DNA of 64,000 nt from Acanthornis magna (lineage: Eukaryota > Chordata > Aves > Passeriformes > Acanthizidae). The position numbers and the translations under genes are program-made. Below are positions 54,301 to 63,680 of this stretch, one piece after another (within the stretch, counting starts at the first letter, position 1; the number at the start of each line of letters is the position of its first letter). The notes below the pieces were generated by a model. That model was not told the DNA's origin. It searched no databases and was given only the letters and a program-made list of their open reading frames with translations. The stretch is from NCBI GenBank assembly GCA_036785705.1, contig JAWUZG010000139.1:310001-374000 (forward strand). Reading direction: 5' to 3'.

Positions 54301-57300
54301 ACTGGTGTTTTTATATGCATGTACTGAAGACTGCACACATAGTTGAACACCAAGTTCCATAAACTCACACGCACACCTATCAGACACAAAATAAATTTTA
54401 ACAACATAGATTACCTGGCTGTAGCCACATAAATATTGATGGCATTTTCCAAGCTAAGTTTCTCACAATAAATTCTCCTAGATTTACATGTTTCTTTCAT
54501 GCTCATTTGTGTCTATGCCTTAAACCCAGCTTTCCAAGTCAGGACCTCTCAGCCTGAATATCACATGCCAGTACCTACATTAACCTATGAATTAATGCCA
54601 TAGCTTGTTGGATTATGCTATTTGCTGCCTTTTCAGGTGTGGCAACCTGGTTCAGGAACGGCACGGCGGCCAACCCCCAGCCGCTCGGGCCATCAGCTCA
54701 CAGACACCAATGTGGTGGACAGCAAATGGCATTTATTGGTGATTAGCACCGCATTATATAACTTTGGTTACAACGTCACACCGGTCTGCTTACATCATAA
54801 ACTAAACGCTATTGGCTACCTGGGGAGGGGTCCTATCTTTCCGTACAGCACGACATCTTCCGACTGCCACACCCTACCTACCCACAGCTATTTCTTGCTA
54901 AAAAGCTCTACCAATGAAGAGAAGAATATAGGAAGAAATACTACAGGGAAGCTTTCTAACAACGAGCTAACTTGTTGAGTCAAACCAATGTCAGACAGCT
55001 CCTACAGACACATTATCCACCAGTCACACCCAAAAAATCTTCAAAAATCCTCAGTTAAAACTCACCCCTTCTTTTTGGGAGGTCTGCCCAGAGGAAGAAG
55101 CAATGGTGTAACTCCATACAGTTTTAGGGTTGACAGGATGTCTAAGCACAGCCAGTCTCTACCATACCAAAGCACGGTAACTGATGTGTCCTTAAACGAT
55201 AGCTTTGGCTTCTCCATTACATGTTCTTTTCCATTTTTGTCCTTCAGTGCAATTACCCAACTCAAGCCAGAGACACTGTTATTTAGGAATTGAGAGGGGA
55301 GAGGGGTGTTTAAAACAAAATTCCCAAAGTGACAACAGTTAAACTATGCTTTCAACAGTTTTATATTTCTACTAACTGCTACTTATGTTCCTCAGTTTCA
55401 GCAATTTCTAGATTATCATCGTATCTTCCCATTTTATAGCTCTATTTCTATACCCCCAAGCCATTAATATTTTGTACATTCTTCTCAAGTAAATCTCTTT
55501 GTGACAAGGCATTGCTTACTTCATAGCTTCTTTGCTCACAAATGGAAGACCTGTATAAGGATCTAGAGGTTTAGCGAGAAGCATTACTCTCGTTTTGAAG
55601 GCAGATGTCTGTTTGAAGATGGATTCATTCTTCCAGTACCCAGGGTTCTTATCATGTAGAGCATCACAGCCCAAAGAAACAGTTTCTGGTTGTTTAGGCT
55701 TCATTTTCCACATTGTCCATTTTGGTTGCAAAGCACTGGAATAGAGTTTCAGCCAAAGTCCACTGAAAATAAAAATAGAATGAAGAGGAATAAATTTCAA
55801 GAACAGTCACTCAATTTTTATACACACATCTCAGCTACCACCAAGCTGAAATGTTAGCACAATGTTAGCATAATGTTAGCACAAAAACAGTCTTGCCTGC
55901 CTTCTTAAAAATATGGGATCCAGGATGAAGCTCAGCGACAGCAGAGCCATAGTCAGCAATGGAAGTGAAAACTGATAAAGGTTAAGCAGTAAATTTTGAA
56001 AATTCCACCCCAAAACAATGATGCATCCTCCTCACAGAAAATCAGCTAGTGGAGAAAGTGTTTTAATACCTTTTATTCAACAAAGGTAATCTGTACGCTT
56101 CAAGTTTCTCACACAGATACAGCAGAAAGTGGAGTGGAGGAGGACAATCAGATTCACACCTTTGCTTGGTGTTACCAGAGTCACGTCAATCCCTTCTTCA
56201 CTCTTTGGAAAAGCTCAGAGAAGACATGACTTTCTGAAGACAAAGAAACATGTGACAGTAATGATGGGTTCATCTCCTTCACGCCAGGAAAACTAGGAGG
56301 TCACATTTCAGCCCTCTAGCACATTTCAGTATCTCTAGGACAGTTCATGGAATACTGAATACAGGAACCGACAAGAATTCGAACAATAATCTGTGAATGC
56401 AGGTTTCCAGTAAGTTTTCTAATTTTAAAGTGCCAGACATACACTTCACATAACTGCACTAAAGAAAATTAATGGGAAGGGCAACAAATTCTCAAGAGAC
56501 ATTTTCTACCATTAATTGGCAAGACTACCTTTACCAATCCTCACTCATCCCCAGGCAAACTTAGGCTGCTATGCTTTGTATTGCATTTTGCCCTCTCCTG
56601 AAAGCATTCAAGGACTGAATCCATCCCACATTGCCTCCTACCCACAACAAAGATATCAGACACTTCTCTTTTAAGACCAGGAAAGGCAACCAAGTTACCA
56701 GATAGCACAAAACATTTCTGATGGAGAGGGGAAGTTCTTTTTTAACCCCAAAGTGGTTTAGAACTGTCCGGCAATGTAAACAAAGGAGAGATGTGCTTGA
56801 CATACAATCATTGGGGGAAATTGAGCTATCATCCAACTGGTCCTAATCAGCCTAAAAAGTCCAGTAAAATAACCTGCTATGAAAGTCTCCTGTTAACTAG
56901 AAACCCCTCCCCAACTCCCCCTCCCCTCCATCCTTTCTTTCTTGGAGAGAGATACTCCGCATCTTACTCTATGATGCTGAAAAGACAGCGCTTAGCAGTA
57001 GGCATTTCCTGCATTTTCAAGTTACAGATTCAGCAATTTAGCTGACTGAAGACAGACTAATCACAAATACCTACCATCCTTGTCCTCACTCTCAGTTATA
57101 TATTGCTTCTTCCTTTCCAAAAACAGTGCTGTGCAACCAAAGAAATTAGTTCAAGCTCAAAAATTCAGTTAGGGTAGGGAGACAGAGGAGAAAACGAACG
57201 AGGACCTGGAATCACAAATGTTTAGGAAAGTATCACTGCCCTTTCATCCTCAAGTCCCATTTGTGCACATTTTCTAATCTCTGTTGAGAGTAGAAAATGG

Positions 57301-60300
57301 AAACAGACATCATCGAGATGGAGGCAAATAAATCATCCTGCCCTGAGCAGCCACAGTGATTTCATCCTGCCTTACCACCCTGAAGTGGAAAATGCATACT
57401 AAGATAATTTGTGTCAACTATGCAATTTTTATCCACACTGACCTGCTGACAATCTCAAAACATACATCTGGATTACAGTCTTCCCTTTAAATTCATCGGT
57501 TCTAAAGGTGTCAAAGCCAATGTAAACCAATTGACTGTATAAGTTTTGGCAAATAAGGGAAAACGGATTCATACTGGATGCAGCAACTTCCTATACAGGA
57601 AGACATTTTCTCATTCAAACAACACTAATGCAGTACAATCCTAGAAAATCAAAGGATACTCAGACATCCTAGTTATCACATATCAACCCGGGTCTCTCCT
57701 CCTTTTCCTTTCACAAAATTGTCGTGATACCGGTAGGAGCAATTGGTGTACTCTGTATAAGCAATCCTTAGACAAAAAGTGTCAGTATTTATCTTCATCT
57801 CTTTTGTTTCAATTTAGAAATCACCAAAATTTGACCAACAGAGCAACAGATAAAAACCACTAGTGAATCATTTGATTGAATCAACCCCTCTACAAAAACC
57901 TGATGAAAGAACTAAATAAGCAGAACTTCAAAATGATGAAAGCTATGACCATTCCACAAAGCTACTGGTGACACACAAGTTAGGATCACTCGAGCAGAAA
58001 AGTTTGTGCAAGTGCATGTGAATACAAACAAATATATGCAAGTTTTAAAACAAAAAAAAAGTGCTAATAGCAACATTTCAAAGCACTGGATTTAGTTTTT
58101 GCCTCATAACTCCCATTAAACAACAGGGCTTGCACAGCTAGAATTCCATGCAACACATCCTGTGGGCTATGCAGTGCAATTTCGGCAGAGTAACTGCACA
58201 CAGGTACAAGCATCAGTGCTCTGGCATCAGAGAAACTAAATTAGAAAGACTCATAACTCAGATAACTACAACTGGGGCATGACTGAAACCTTCCCTCTTC
58301 CTTACTGGTCACTGGCCAGGTCATAGAAGCGCTTATTCACACAACCGGCAGACAACAGGGACACAGGATCCAAATAGGAAAATACCTTCAGCAGCATTTC
58401 TGATGGCATGCTGGGAAACAAGAGACGAATACTGTTACACTTGCCTGCAAACTCCGGAAACTGCAATGGCAGAGAATTTTAATTTCAAACCAGAGAAAAA
58501 CAGAAGAGGTGGAAACCAGCAGCTTGTAAATAGATGAATCAAAAATCACCTGAAGAGGAATCAAAAGTCACCTGAAGAGTTAAACTGGAATTTGGGTTCT
58601 ATTTTCAGTCTCCAGTATGTGGCATTTGCCTAAAATAATTAATCAAAACTTATTCAAGTGGCATAGCACTATTACATGAAAAGTTATGGGTTTGCATTTT
58701 CATTAAACTTTGTTAACTTTAACCCAATTTGCCATGAAACTACCTCATTTAGCTTCAGTTTCTTATTGCTTGTACCGTGACTTTAACATTTATTCCACAA
58801 CAACCAGCTTTTCCAAAACTGCAGATATATTCACTCTCCCTCTTGACTGTGGTGTCCCATCTCAAGATGCACCAGGACAGAAATGATCATGCTCTACCTC
58901 ATCATAATCTTCAAACGCTATGTGCTCAGGGGTCTCGCACAATTCTCATTTATGTCAAAAGAAAGATGTGAACTTCAAAGCAAGAGCCAAGTGGCATCCT
59001 GAAAATGTCAATGTCTCTGTGCCTCTGGAAAGCTTTGGAAAATGAAAGCGCCAGTCTAAGCCTGACAAGCAGAACATACCCTGGAGATGAGCCAACATGG
59101 TTTTTGTATTAACAGATAGAAACCTCGTACCATTTGAGCAGTACCTTGTAACTACACGGAGTTTAAAATACATGGATTTTATACTTTGATTTTCTCGAGC
59201 GTTGATTACGGTCAAATCACTGCTGAAAATACAAGGTGCTGTGAAAGTCAACACCCCAGGTGTGGCTCTCGTCCTTTTACTACTGTTATTTGCAACACTT
59301 GATTTATAGCATTATTTCAGAAGCAGAGAGCTTTAAAGAGTAGCATGATAATGCCAATACCTCAATGATTGTATTACATTCAGAATCTTAGTTGCATAAA
59401 CATAGAGGCAATGTGCCAAAACTTTCAATGTGCCAACACTTCCACTCTTCCACTCCTACTCTTTGTGTAAAGACATACTCACCTCTCAATGCACGCATTT
59501 GGTTTTGGTTTTATGGTAGGTGTCGAATACAGACTTTTAATTCCAGCATTTTTGGTCTCAGAGCATTCCCCAGGCCTGGCAGCAAAGGTCCTTAACCTAG
59601 CTGTAAGAAAGAAAAGCTGTTAAGAGTCACATATCTACAAAATGAAGAAATACGCATCCTGTGCAAACCTAGACAGAACATTTCAACCAAGGCAAGATTC
59701 GGGGAATACATCATATGGCAACTCAGTACTAGCAGTTCACTGATTTGAACAACTATGCCCAAGTTAAAATACCTGGCATCAGGAAGATTCAGATTTAAAC
59801 TCACAGCTGTCATTCCTGTGATTCATCTCTCACAGTGGTCAGAAGGGAACAGTGTCACTCCCCCAAATCACTTTGAATCCAGCAGAGATCTGTTACCTTT
59901 AGACAGCTGCACCACTGTGGCCACCACAACCAACCTCAACACAGGCCCCTCCAGCAAGTCAAACTCACTGATTAATCCTCTTTTTTACAGCATTACTCTA
60001 GAGACGTTTTTGAGCCATCCAACTTTACTAAGCTATTAAAAGATACCAAATACCTTGAAACTTCCTCAAAAACTGTTGAGGTTCAAAAAGAGTTTCCTTG
60101 AATACATAACAGAATCATACATGAAACAAAGCTGAAGTCTCATTTCAGATCTTCCCCAGCTAAAATACTCAAAATCTGAGAGATAAGCGTTATTTCCACA
60201 GGCAAACAGATATCAATGTTTTTATAGCTCATCAGTGTTGCAAAATGTGGAATATGTAAAATTTTCTTAAGAAATTATGTTCTTTGATGTTTGATCTTTG

Positions 60301-63300
60301 TGTACTTTCAAGCCTAAACAGCTTGGAAAGGAGATTCAATCCATGAAAACAGAGAGCAGCTCAGGGATGTCCAGATGCTAGAAAGACAAATTATTTGGTG
60401 GTAGAATTGCTTTGTTAAGGTTTAGGGCTTGGCATGCTTCAATAAATTCACACCTAGGGGGAGGTTAACAAAGCTTGGGAAGAAGGATGCCCACGGACAG
60501 TGCACACAACAAATGCAGATTTACAGGCCACACGAACACCTGGAAGAACTCCCAAGATAAGGGAAAAACTTCTAAAACCAACTCCTGAAATCAGCTCCAA
60601 CTTCCCGAAGTGTGAACTTGCAACCACTGACCCAAGAAACTCAGTGACACAAAAGAAGAGAAAGAGAAAGAGCATGTGGACTAATTAGCATGAGAAGCAA
60701 GAGAATCATTAAACAATGGAAGACAGAATACTAACTACTCAGAAAGTTATGTAAGTTGTAGCCAATAAAAATGAATTTTTTCCTTTGGTAAATTGTATGA
60801 GATAGTAAAAAGCTTTGATAGTTGGTGTGCTGGCTTTGTAGGATTTGCCACCCAGCACTCCCTCTGTGCAGAACTGTAAATATTTGGTAAAATACCTCAG
60901 CTCTGTGTGTGGACTGGCCTCTGGCACAGCAGCGTGAAAGAACCTATTTTGGCAACATTAGCACATCACAGTTTGGAGAGAAAAGAAAGGAACTTTGCAT
61001 ATTTCTAGCACAAATTCTTACAATCCAACTGGTCACACAAGTTTTCCCAAGTTTTCCCAAGTTTTCTGCTAGGAAGGACTTTGTAGGCTGTAATTGCAAA
61101 TACTGTCATGAATCCACATAAAAATATGGAGATAGAGTTTCAATTGTAAATCAAATCCTCATGCTTCATACCCACTGATGCCACCGAGCAGACAGAGCTC
61201 CCCATTCTCTGCATTATTGATGTTTTAAGTTGCCAGCAGACTTTGCAACACCTGCTCAAATCAGCTCTGGGTTTCTAGGCAACCAATCAATATGGGGGGA
61301 AAACACCTAATTTTGAAGTATTTGGGTACCATGTACCTTTAATGCACACTGCTCTTCGTTTAAGATTCATTTAGGCTCAAAGAAAAACAGAATCAAAAGA
61401 AATTAACAACTCTGGTCTACATTGTCAACTGTGCTATGTAAAAAACAAAAAACAAAACAAAACAAAACAAAGAAAAAACAACTAAGAAAACAACAAAACA
61501 ACAAAACAAAAACCAAACAAATGACAAACAAAAACCAAAAAACCCCAAATACAAACAACAACAAAAAAAACCCCCAAAAACAAAAACAACAACAACAAAA
61601 AAAAAACAACAACAACAAAAAAAAAACCAAACAGAAAAAAAATAAAACCCACCAAAAAAAACCAAAACAAAAAAACCCCCCACCAAAACAACCAAGACAT
61701 TTTAGTGTGAATTGTTATAAACATAACAAAAAGACATGCACATTTCAGCTTGGGTGCCAGCCACTGATAGACCAACTAAATTAACAACTACAAAACAGTA
61801 GCCATATAACAAACACAACCTGGTGCTCAAACAAGGGTTTTATTCATGCATCATTATCAAGAAGTACACTTAGATGATAAGGCACCAACAAACTGTATTT
61901 TTCAAAAGCCATTAAAGGGATTTAGAGACCCAAGCTGTGTTCAACAGCAGCAGAGCTCTCACTTCTGGACGCTCCAGGGCAGCAAATCCCAGGCTGTTCT
62001 GCTCTGAATCCATGCTGAAAGCAGAGAGTGTGGGCACACTCTACAGGAACACAACTCCACAGACTTCAGGCACAGGAGTAACTCAGATAACAAGCTGGAT
62101 TTTGGATTTTAAAACCCACTACCTTAGACAAGCATAACCTGCATTGCCTCTATTCAGTCCTCCTTGCTCATTTGAACCACTGCCCTCTCTTCTTCACTCC
62201 AGGGAGAAATACCTGAGAAAAGAAAAATTTTGCCCACACATGCTTTGAAAACTTTAATGCAATATCTATTCCTTTTGTAAGTTGCAGTTAAAAAAAAAAA
62301 AAAAAAAAGCTGAACTTTTGCATCTTCCAAAACAAAAATATTCTCAAGGTGTGAAGAAACAAACAGCAAACTCAATCCACAAATTACTTTTCAAGTACTG
62401 TGTGTGCTAAGATTTTAAATTAGCATTAACAAAATGCTTTTACATTGCATTGACAAAGCTTGGGCAGATAAGTCAATGAGAAGAAAAGTCAATGAGAGCT
62501 GTTACATCCGCTCTTTACAGACTTCTAGAACAACTGAGAGGCTCTTACTTAAGAAGCACAACTTCAATTACTTTTTCATTAGCTTTCAACCTGTGGGGCT
62601 CAGTTTTTTGTACCAATAGTTTCACTTTCACACCCCATAATATTTGCAATGTGCCTTGGTTTTTTCATGGTCAGCAAACAATTGTCTTTCAAGTAACATT
62701 TCAAACCATGTAGCTAAAGTTTCAAGTAGTGAAAAACCTGTCACCTCCAAATGTTAAAATATACCTGCGGATAAACAGAAATGACAATAATAGTTTGACA
62801 TGGGTTGGTTGGGTTTGGTTTTTTTTTTCCCCTCAGCTAACAATTTCAGTCTCTTTAAAAGGTGGATATTACCCCAATCCATTTACAGGTTAAAAAGAAG
62901 AAAAAAAAACCCAAAACAACAAGGAATGGAACTGCTATGAAACCCAAGGTTGTACACATGGGTTAGCAGAAAAATCTGCCTTCTAAACTCTGCCTCTAAG
63001 ATTGACACTTTAAAATTTGGAAGCCAAACCTGTACTGTAAGAATTAAGGTAATCACACCTTCCATAGTGAAAACCTCCTATTTATTACAAAGGCCCGACT
63101 GCCCTGAACAGAGTAGCCACTGAACTAACCTGTACTTTGTGGATGCTCATTATAGTACCTCCTCCAAGCTGAAGGACATAGCGAAGGTTAAGCCCTCCTT
63201 TCCCAGGCACAAAAAGGTGTTAAACCCAGGCCTCCCTGCTCCTGCGTTTTCCCATTCCGAGGTCACCTCCATAGGGCCAGGGAGAGCAGAGCACCACGGC

Positions 63301-63462
63301 CACGAAGGTGTGTACACGACCACAGCCGTGAAGAGTTTAGAGCTAGAAACCAGGCTGCTGGAGCAGAGGAACCTGAGGGAAACCACCACAGCAGCCTCCC
63401 CGGCCGAGGGCAGAAGGCCCCGCTCGGCACGGCCCTGCTCACCTGCCGCCGCCTGTCGCCAT
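48231..63462 (-). CDS. FBXO15: FBXO15, F-box only protein 15 (spliced gene, ten exons placed)
   Basis: Exons, in transcription order on the minus strand: 63462-63443, 63158-63130, 59600-59483, 58460-58306, 55762-55520, 55275-55066, 52907-52778, 50522-50440, 49471-49326, 48394-48231. F-box proteins bind SKP1 and act as substrate receptors of SCF ubiquitin ligases; FBXO15 is known as an embryonic stem cell and germline-associated member. The F-box (MPSEMLLKVFSYLDPVSLL) is in exon 4. Exons 5 to 10 match the human FBXO15 C-terminal region as I remember it, for example WYGRDWLCLDILSTLKLYG, LIAEYSL, LNPGLLVGNWK and LCGTFNGHF. Exons 4 to 10 join in frame across every junction, and so do exons 1 to 3. 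The exon 3 to 4 junction is out of frame, so a small exon is probably missing. The exons total 1298 bases, about 430 residues, against about 510 in human; the difference is the unplaced C-terminus. All introns have GT-AG ends. The gene name is well supported; the two ends are less certain. Confidence 0.92.
48503..48875 (+). mobile_element. LTR-like avian interspersed repeat, truncated
   Basis: The sequence starts TGTGTTGGGTTTGTGTGACC and contains GAGAAGCTGCCAGAAGCTTC, GATGGTGGTAGT-type wording (here AATGGTGGTAGTGCCTCTGG) and CCCCTGCAGCCCATGGAGG. I recognise these phrases from a repeat very common in bird genomes with LTR-like features, but cannot name the family with certainty. A short open frame inside it (48586-48789) is repeat sequence, not a gene. 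It lies in the intron between FBXO15 exons 9 and 10, antisense to the gene, about 110 bases upstream of exon 10. Confidence 0.6.
49326..49471 (-). CDS. FBXO15: FBXO15 exon 9
   Basis: The acceptor is TTTTTTTTCAAG and the donor AAAAG|GTAAAG. The frame reads QSTPPPNGPLLDDTDPDCG, then LHHYSLHLDLHG and RYLCGTFNGHFCRK. Human has PPHSPFLDDSPEYGLHGYQ, LHVDLHSGG and FYLCGTFRNLF. The bird exon has extra cysteines relative to my memory of human. One base (G) carries over to exon 10. Confidence 0.92.
50440..50522 (-). CDS. FBXO15: FBXO15 exon 8
   Basis: This 83-base exon starts after AATTTTTCAG and ends at GT|GTAAGC. It reads DTNEIAFVMASLRYNQLLER then SILGSAV. Human has ELAFVMANLHFHHLVERSTLGSATI. It connects NWK of exon 7 with exon 9 without a frame break. 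Confidence 0.92.
50523..52777 (-). other. FBXO15 intron 7
   Basis: The intron is about 2.25 kb and bounded by GT-AG. A 37-codon frame at about 52345-52456 with splice-like ends was examined but does not match FBXO15 and is not needed to join exons 7 and 8. Confidence 0.8.
52778..52907 (-). CDS. FBXO15: FBXO15 exon 7
   Basis: The acceptor is TTCTTTCCAAAG and the donor AAG|GTAAGA. It encodes 43 complete codons, PRRFALIAEYSLANVTESS through ELVQLFSLNPGLLVGNWK. Human has SLIAKYNLSHLT and IRIFCLHPGLLVGVWK. The exon ends in phase 0. The intron before it carries the probable solo LTR at 54.6-54.9 kb and a CR1 fragment. Confidence 0.93.
53610..53740 (-). mobile_element. CR1 fragment in FBXO15 intron 6
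   Basis: AGGGATGGAGCATCCACGAC, TCTCACCACCCTCACAGTAA and CTTCTTCCTAATCAACCTCA match the CR1 3' region, reversed. It is truncated at both ends and lies in the same orientation as the gene. Confidence 0.8.
54638..54871 (-). mobile_element. Probable solo LTR of an endogenous retrovirus in FBXO15 intron 6
   Basis: The segment is bounded by perfect inverted ends TGTGGCA and TGCCACA. On the minus strand it has a TATA box (TATATAATGCGG), then AATAAATGCC about 20 bases later, then a GC-rich U5-like region. GC and CpG content are much higher than in the flanking intron. No primer-binding site follows the 3' end and no internal coding sequence is seen, so a solo LTR is likely. I could not find a matching target-site duplication at these exact ends, so one boundary may be off. 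It lies in the same orientation as FBXO15. Confidence 0.6.
55066..55275 (-). CDS. FBXO15: FBXO15 exon 6
   Basis: The exon starts after CTAAATAACAG and ends at GG|GTGAGT. It reads VSGLSWVIALKDKNGKEHVM, then KDTSVTVLWYGRDWLCLD and onward to LGRPPKKKG. Human has GLGWAIILKEKGGKEYIME and DTSVTVIWYGKNWPCL at the matching positions. The exon both begins and ends in frame with its neighbours. Confidence 0.93.
55520..55762 (-). CDS. FBXO15: FBXO15 exon 5
   Basis: The acceptor is TTTTTATTTTCAG and the donor AA|GTAAGC. The product begins GLWLKLYSSALQPKWTMWK and ends with PLDPYTGLPFVSKEAM. Human FBXO15 has WIRIYSTAF, AGYWKKEYI and VNPYTGLPVKTKEALR in the same order. The exon is 243 bases long and keeps phase 2 at its end. 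A long intron of about 2.5 kb separates it from the F-box exon. Confidence 0.93.
55763..58305 (-). other. FBXO15 intron 4
   Basis: A 2.5 kb intron with GT-AG ends between the F-box exon and exon 5. It holds the AATGTTAGCA tandem and no recognised transposon. Confidence 0.8.
55849..55882. repeat. Short tandem repeat of AATGTTAGCA
   Basis: Three near-identical 11-base units of AATGTTAGCAC/T lie next to each other upstream of exon 5 in FBXO15 intron 4. Confidence 0.8.
58306..58460 (-). CDS. FBXO15: FBXO15 exon 4, F-box domain
   Basis: The exon starts after CCATTGCAG and ends at the donor CA|GTAAGG. It encodes FPEFAGKCNSIRLLFPS, then the F-box MPSEMLLKVFSYLDPVSLL, then SAGCVNKRFYDLASD. The Pro, Leu-Leu, Phe-x-x-Leu and Val-x-x-Arg-Phe positions expected to contact SKP1 are all present. 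Human has MPSEILLKIFSYLDAVSLL at the same place. Two bases left over (CA) combine with the first base of exon 5 to give His. Confidence 0.93.
58536..58579. repeat. 22-base tandem duplication in FBXO15 intron 3
   Basis: GAATCAAAAATCACCTGAAG plus AG is followed directly by a second copy with one mismatch (AAAAGTC). Each copy carries a CACCTGAAGAG, which on the gene strand is a possible splice donor (CTCTTCAG|GTGA). Confidence 0.9.
59483..59600 (-). CDS. FBXO15: FBXO15 exon 3, variable N-terminal segment
   Basis: The acceptor TTTCTTACAG and the donor GAGAG|GTGAGT are both strong. Only one frame is open across the exon; it reads RLRTFAARPGECSETKNAG and continues to NACIER with two bases over. 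The segment is basic and poor in hydrophobic residues, like the poorly conserved region before the F-box in mammals. It joins exon 2 in frame but not the F-box exon. Confidence 0.68.
61038..61066. repeat. 10-base tandem repeat, three copies
   Basis: CAAGTTTTCC occurs twice in full and a third time as CAAGTTTTCT, within FBXO15 intron 2. Confidence 0.85.
61271..61287. promoter_or_regulatory. X-box-like motif overlapping CCAAT in FBXO15 intron 2
   Basis: GTTTCTAGGCAAC resembles an RFX site, and its last base begins CCAAT. X-box plus CCAAT pairs are known from RFX/NF-Y promoters. Here it lies inside an intron 2.2 kb downstream of the start, so function is uncertain. Confidence 0.25.
61439..61692. 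repeat. A/C-only low-complexity tract in FBXO15 intron 2
   Basis: Around 250 bases are nearly all A and C on the plus strand, in units such as ACAAA and CAACAA. The Lys/Asn/Gln frame (plus) and the Phe/Val/Cys/Gly frames (minus) are composition artefacts. In the FBXO15 transcript this stretch would be U/G-rich. Confidence 0.95.
62290..62308. repeat. Poly(A) tract in FBXO15 intron 2
   Basis: A run of 19 A bases with no recognisable element attached. Confidence 0.9.
63130..63158 (-). CDS. FBXO15: FBXO15 exon 2, 29-base microexon
   Basis: This short exon is supported by phase. Exon 1 leaves two bases (AG) and this piece reads on as RYYNEHPQST with one base left (G), which is what exon 3 needs. 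The donor is CAG|GTTAGT. The acceptor is a GAGGAG tandem, so a form three bases longer (one extra Arg) is equally in frame. The pyrimidine tract upstream is weak. There is no strong family motif here, so the call depends on splice sites and frame. Confidence 0.5.
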
Positions 63463-63680
63463 GGCCGCGGGCAGCGAAGGGAGGCAAGGACGGAAGGAAG
63501 GGAAGGAACGCGCGCTGTCACCGCGGTGGGCAGCGCCTGAGGGGGGCAGGGGCGGTGCCAGGCCGAGGGAGGCCATGTCCGGCTGGGTCGGGGCAGGCGG
63601 GGACGGTGCCCGAGCATGGCCGTGTGGGCCACTCGGGAAGGGCTGACGCCCCGCGGAACCTTCCAGTGACTCAAAGGAAT
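63230..63680. promoter_or_regulatory. CpG island around the FBXO15 start
   Basis: This stretch is GC-rich with dense CG dinucleotides, in sharp contrast to the AT-rich rest of the window. It covers FBXO15 exon 1 and its 5' flank. In mammals FBXO15 lies head-to-head with TIMM21, so a shared divergent promoter is plausible. I did not recognise a TIMM21 exon on the plus strand before the window ends. Confidence 0.7.
63443..63462 (-). CDS. FBXO15: FBXO15 exon 1, start codon
   Basis: The exon reads ATG then ACAGGCGGCGGC after GCG, giving MATGGG plus two bases (AG), followed by the donor GTGAGC. The start sits in a good initiation context (CGCGGCCATGGCG). Human FBXO15 begins MATGRGR as I recall, which supports this start. 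It lies inside a CpG island, as expected for a promoter-proximal exon. The same frame stays open upstream for about 138 codons with no stop, so the start choice rests on the context and the human match. Confidence 0.75.

Larger units (their letters stand above)
59601..63129 (-). other. FBXO15 intron 2
   Basis: The largest intron, about 3.5 kb, if exon 2 is correct. It holds the A/C tract, an A19 run, the 10-base tandem and an X-box-like motif. Confidence 0.6.

Noticed and set aside
55893..55975. Exon-like minus frame FTSIADYGSAVAELHPGSH with an AG acceptor and a GC donor
   Set aside because: Exons 4 and 5 already join in frame and match FBXO15 without it, and it has no counterpart in the human protein.
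61403..61784. Four frames of 75-120 codons rich in Lys/Asn/Gln or Phe/Val/Gly
   Set aside because: They are translations of the A/C low-complexity tract.
63461..63646. Plus-strand frame MAAGSEGRQGRKEGKER, considered as TIMM21 exon 1
   Set aside because: It does not resemble TIMM21 and is typical of a frame in CpG-island DNA.
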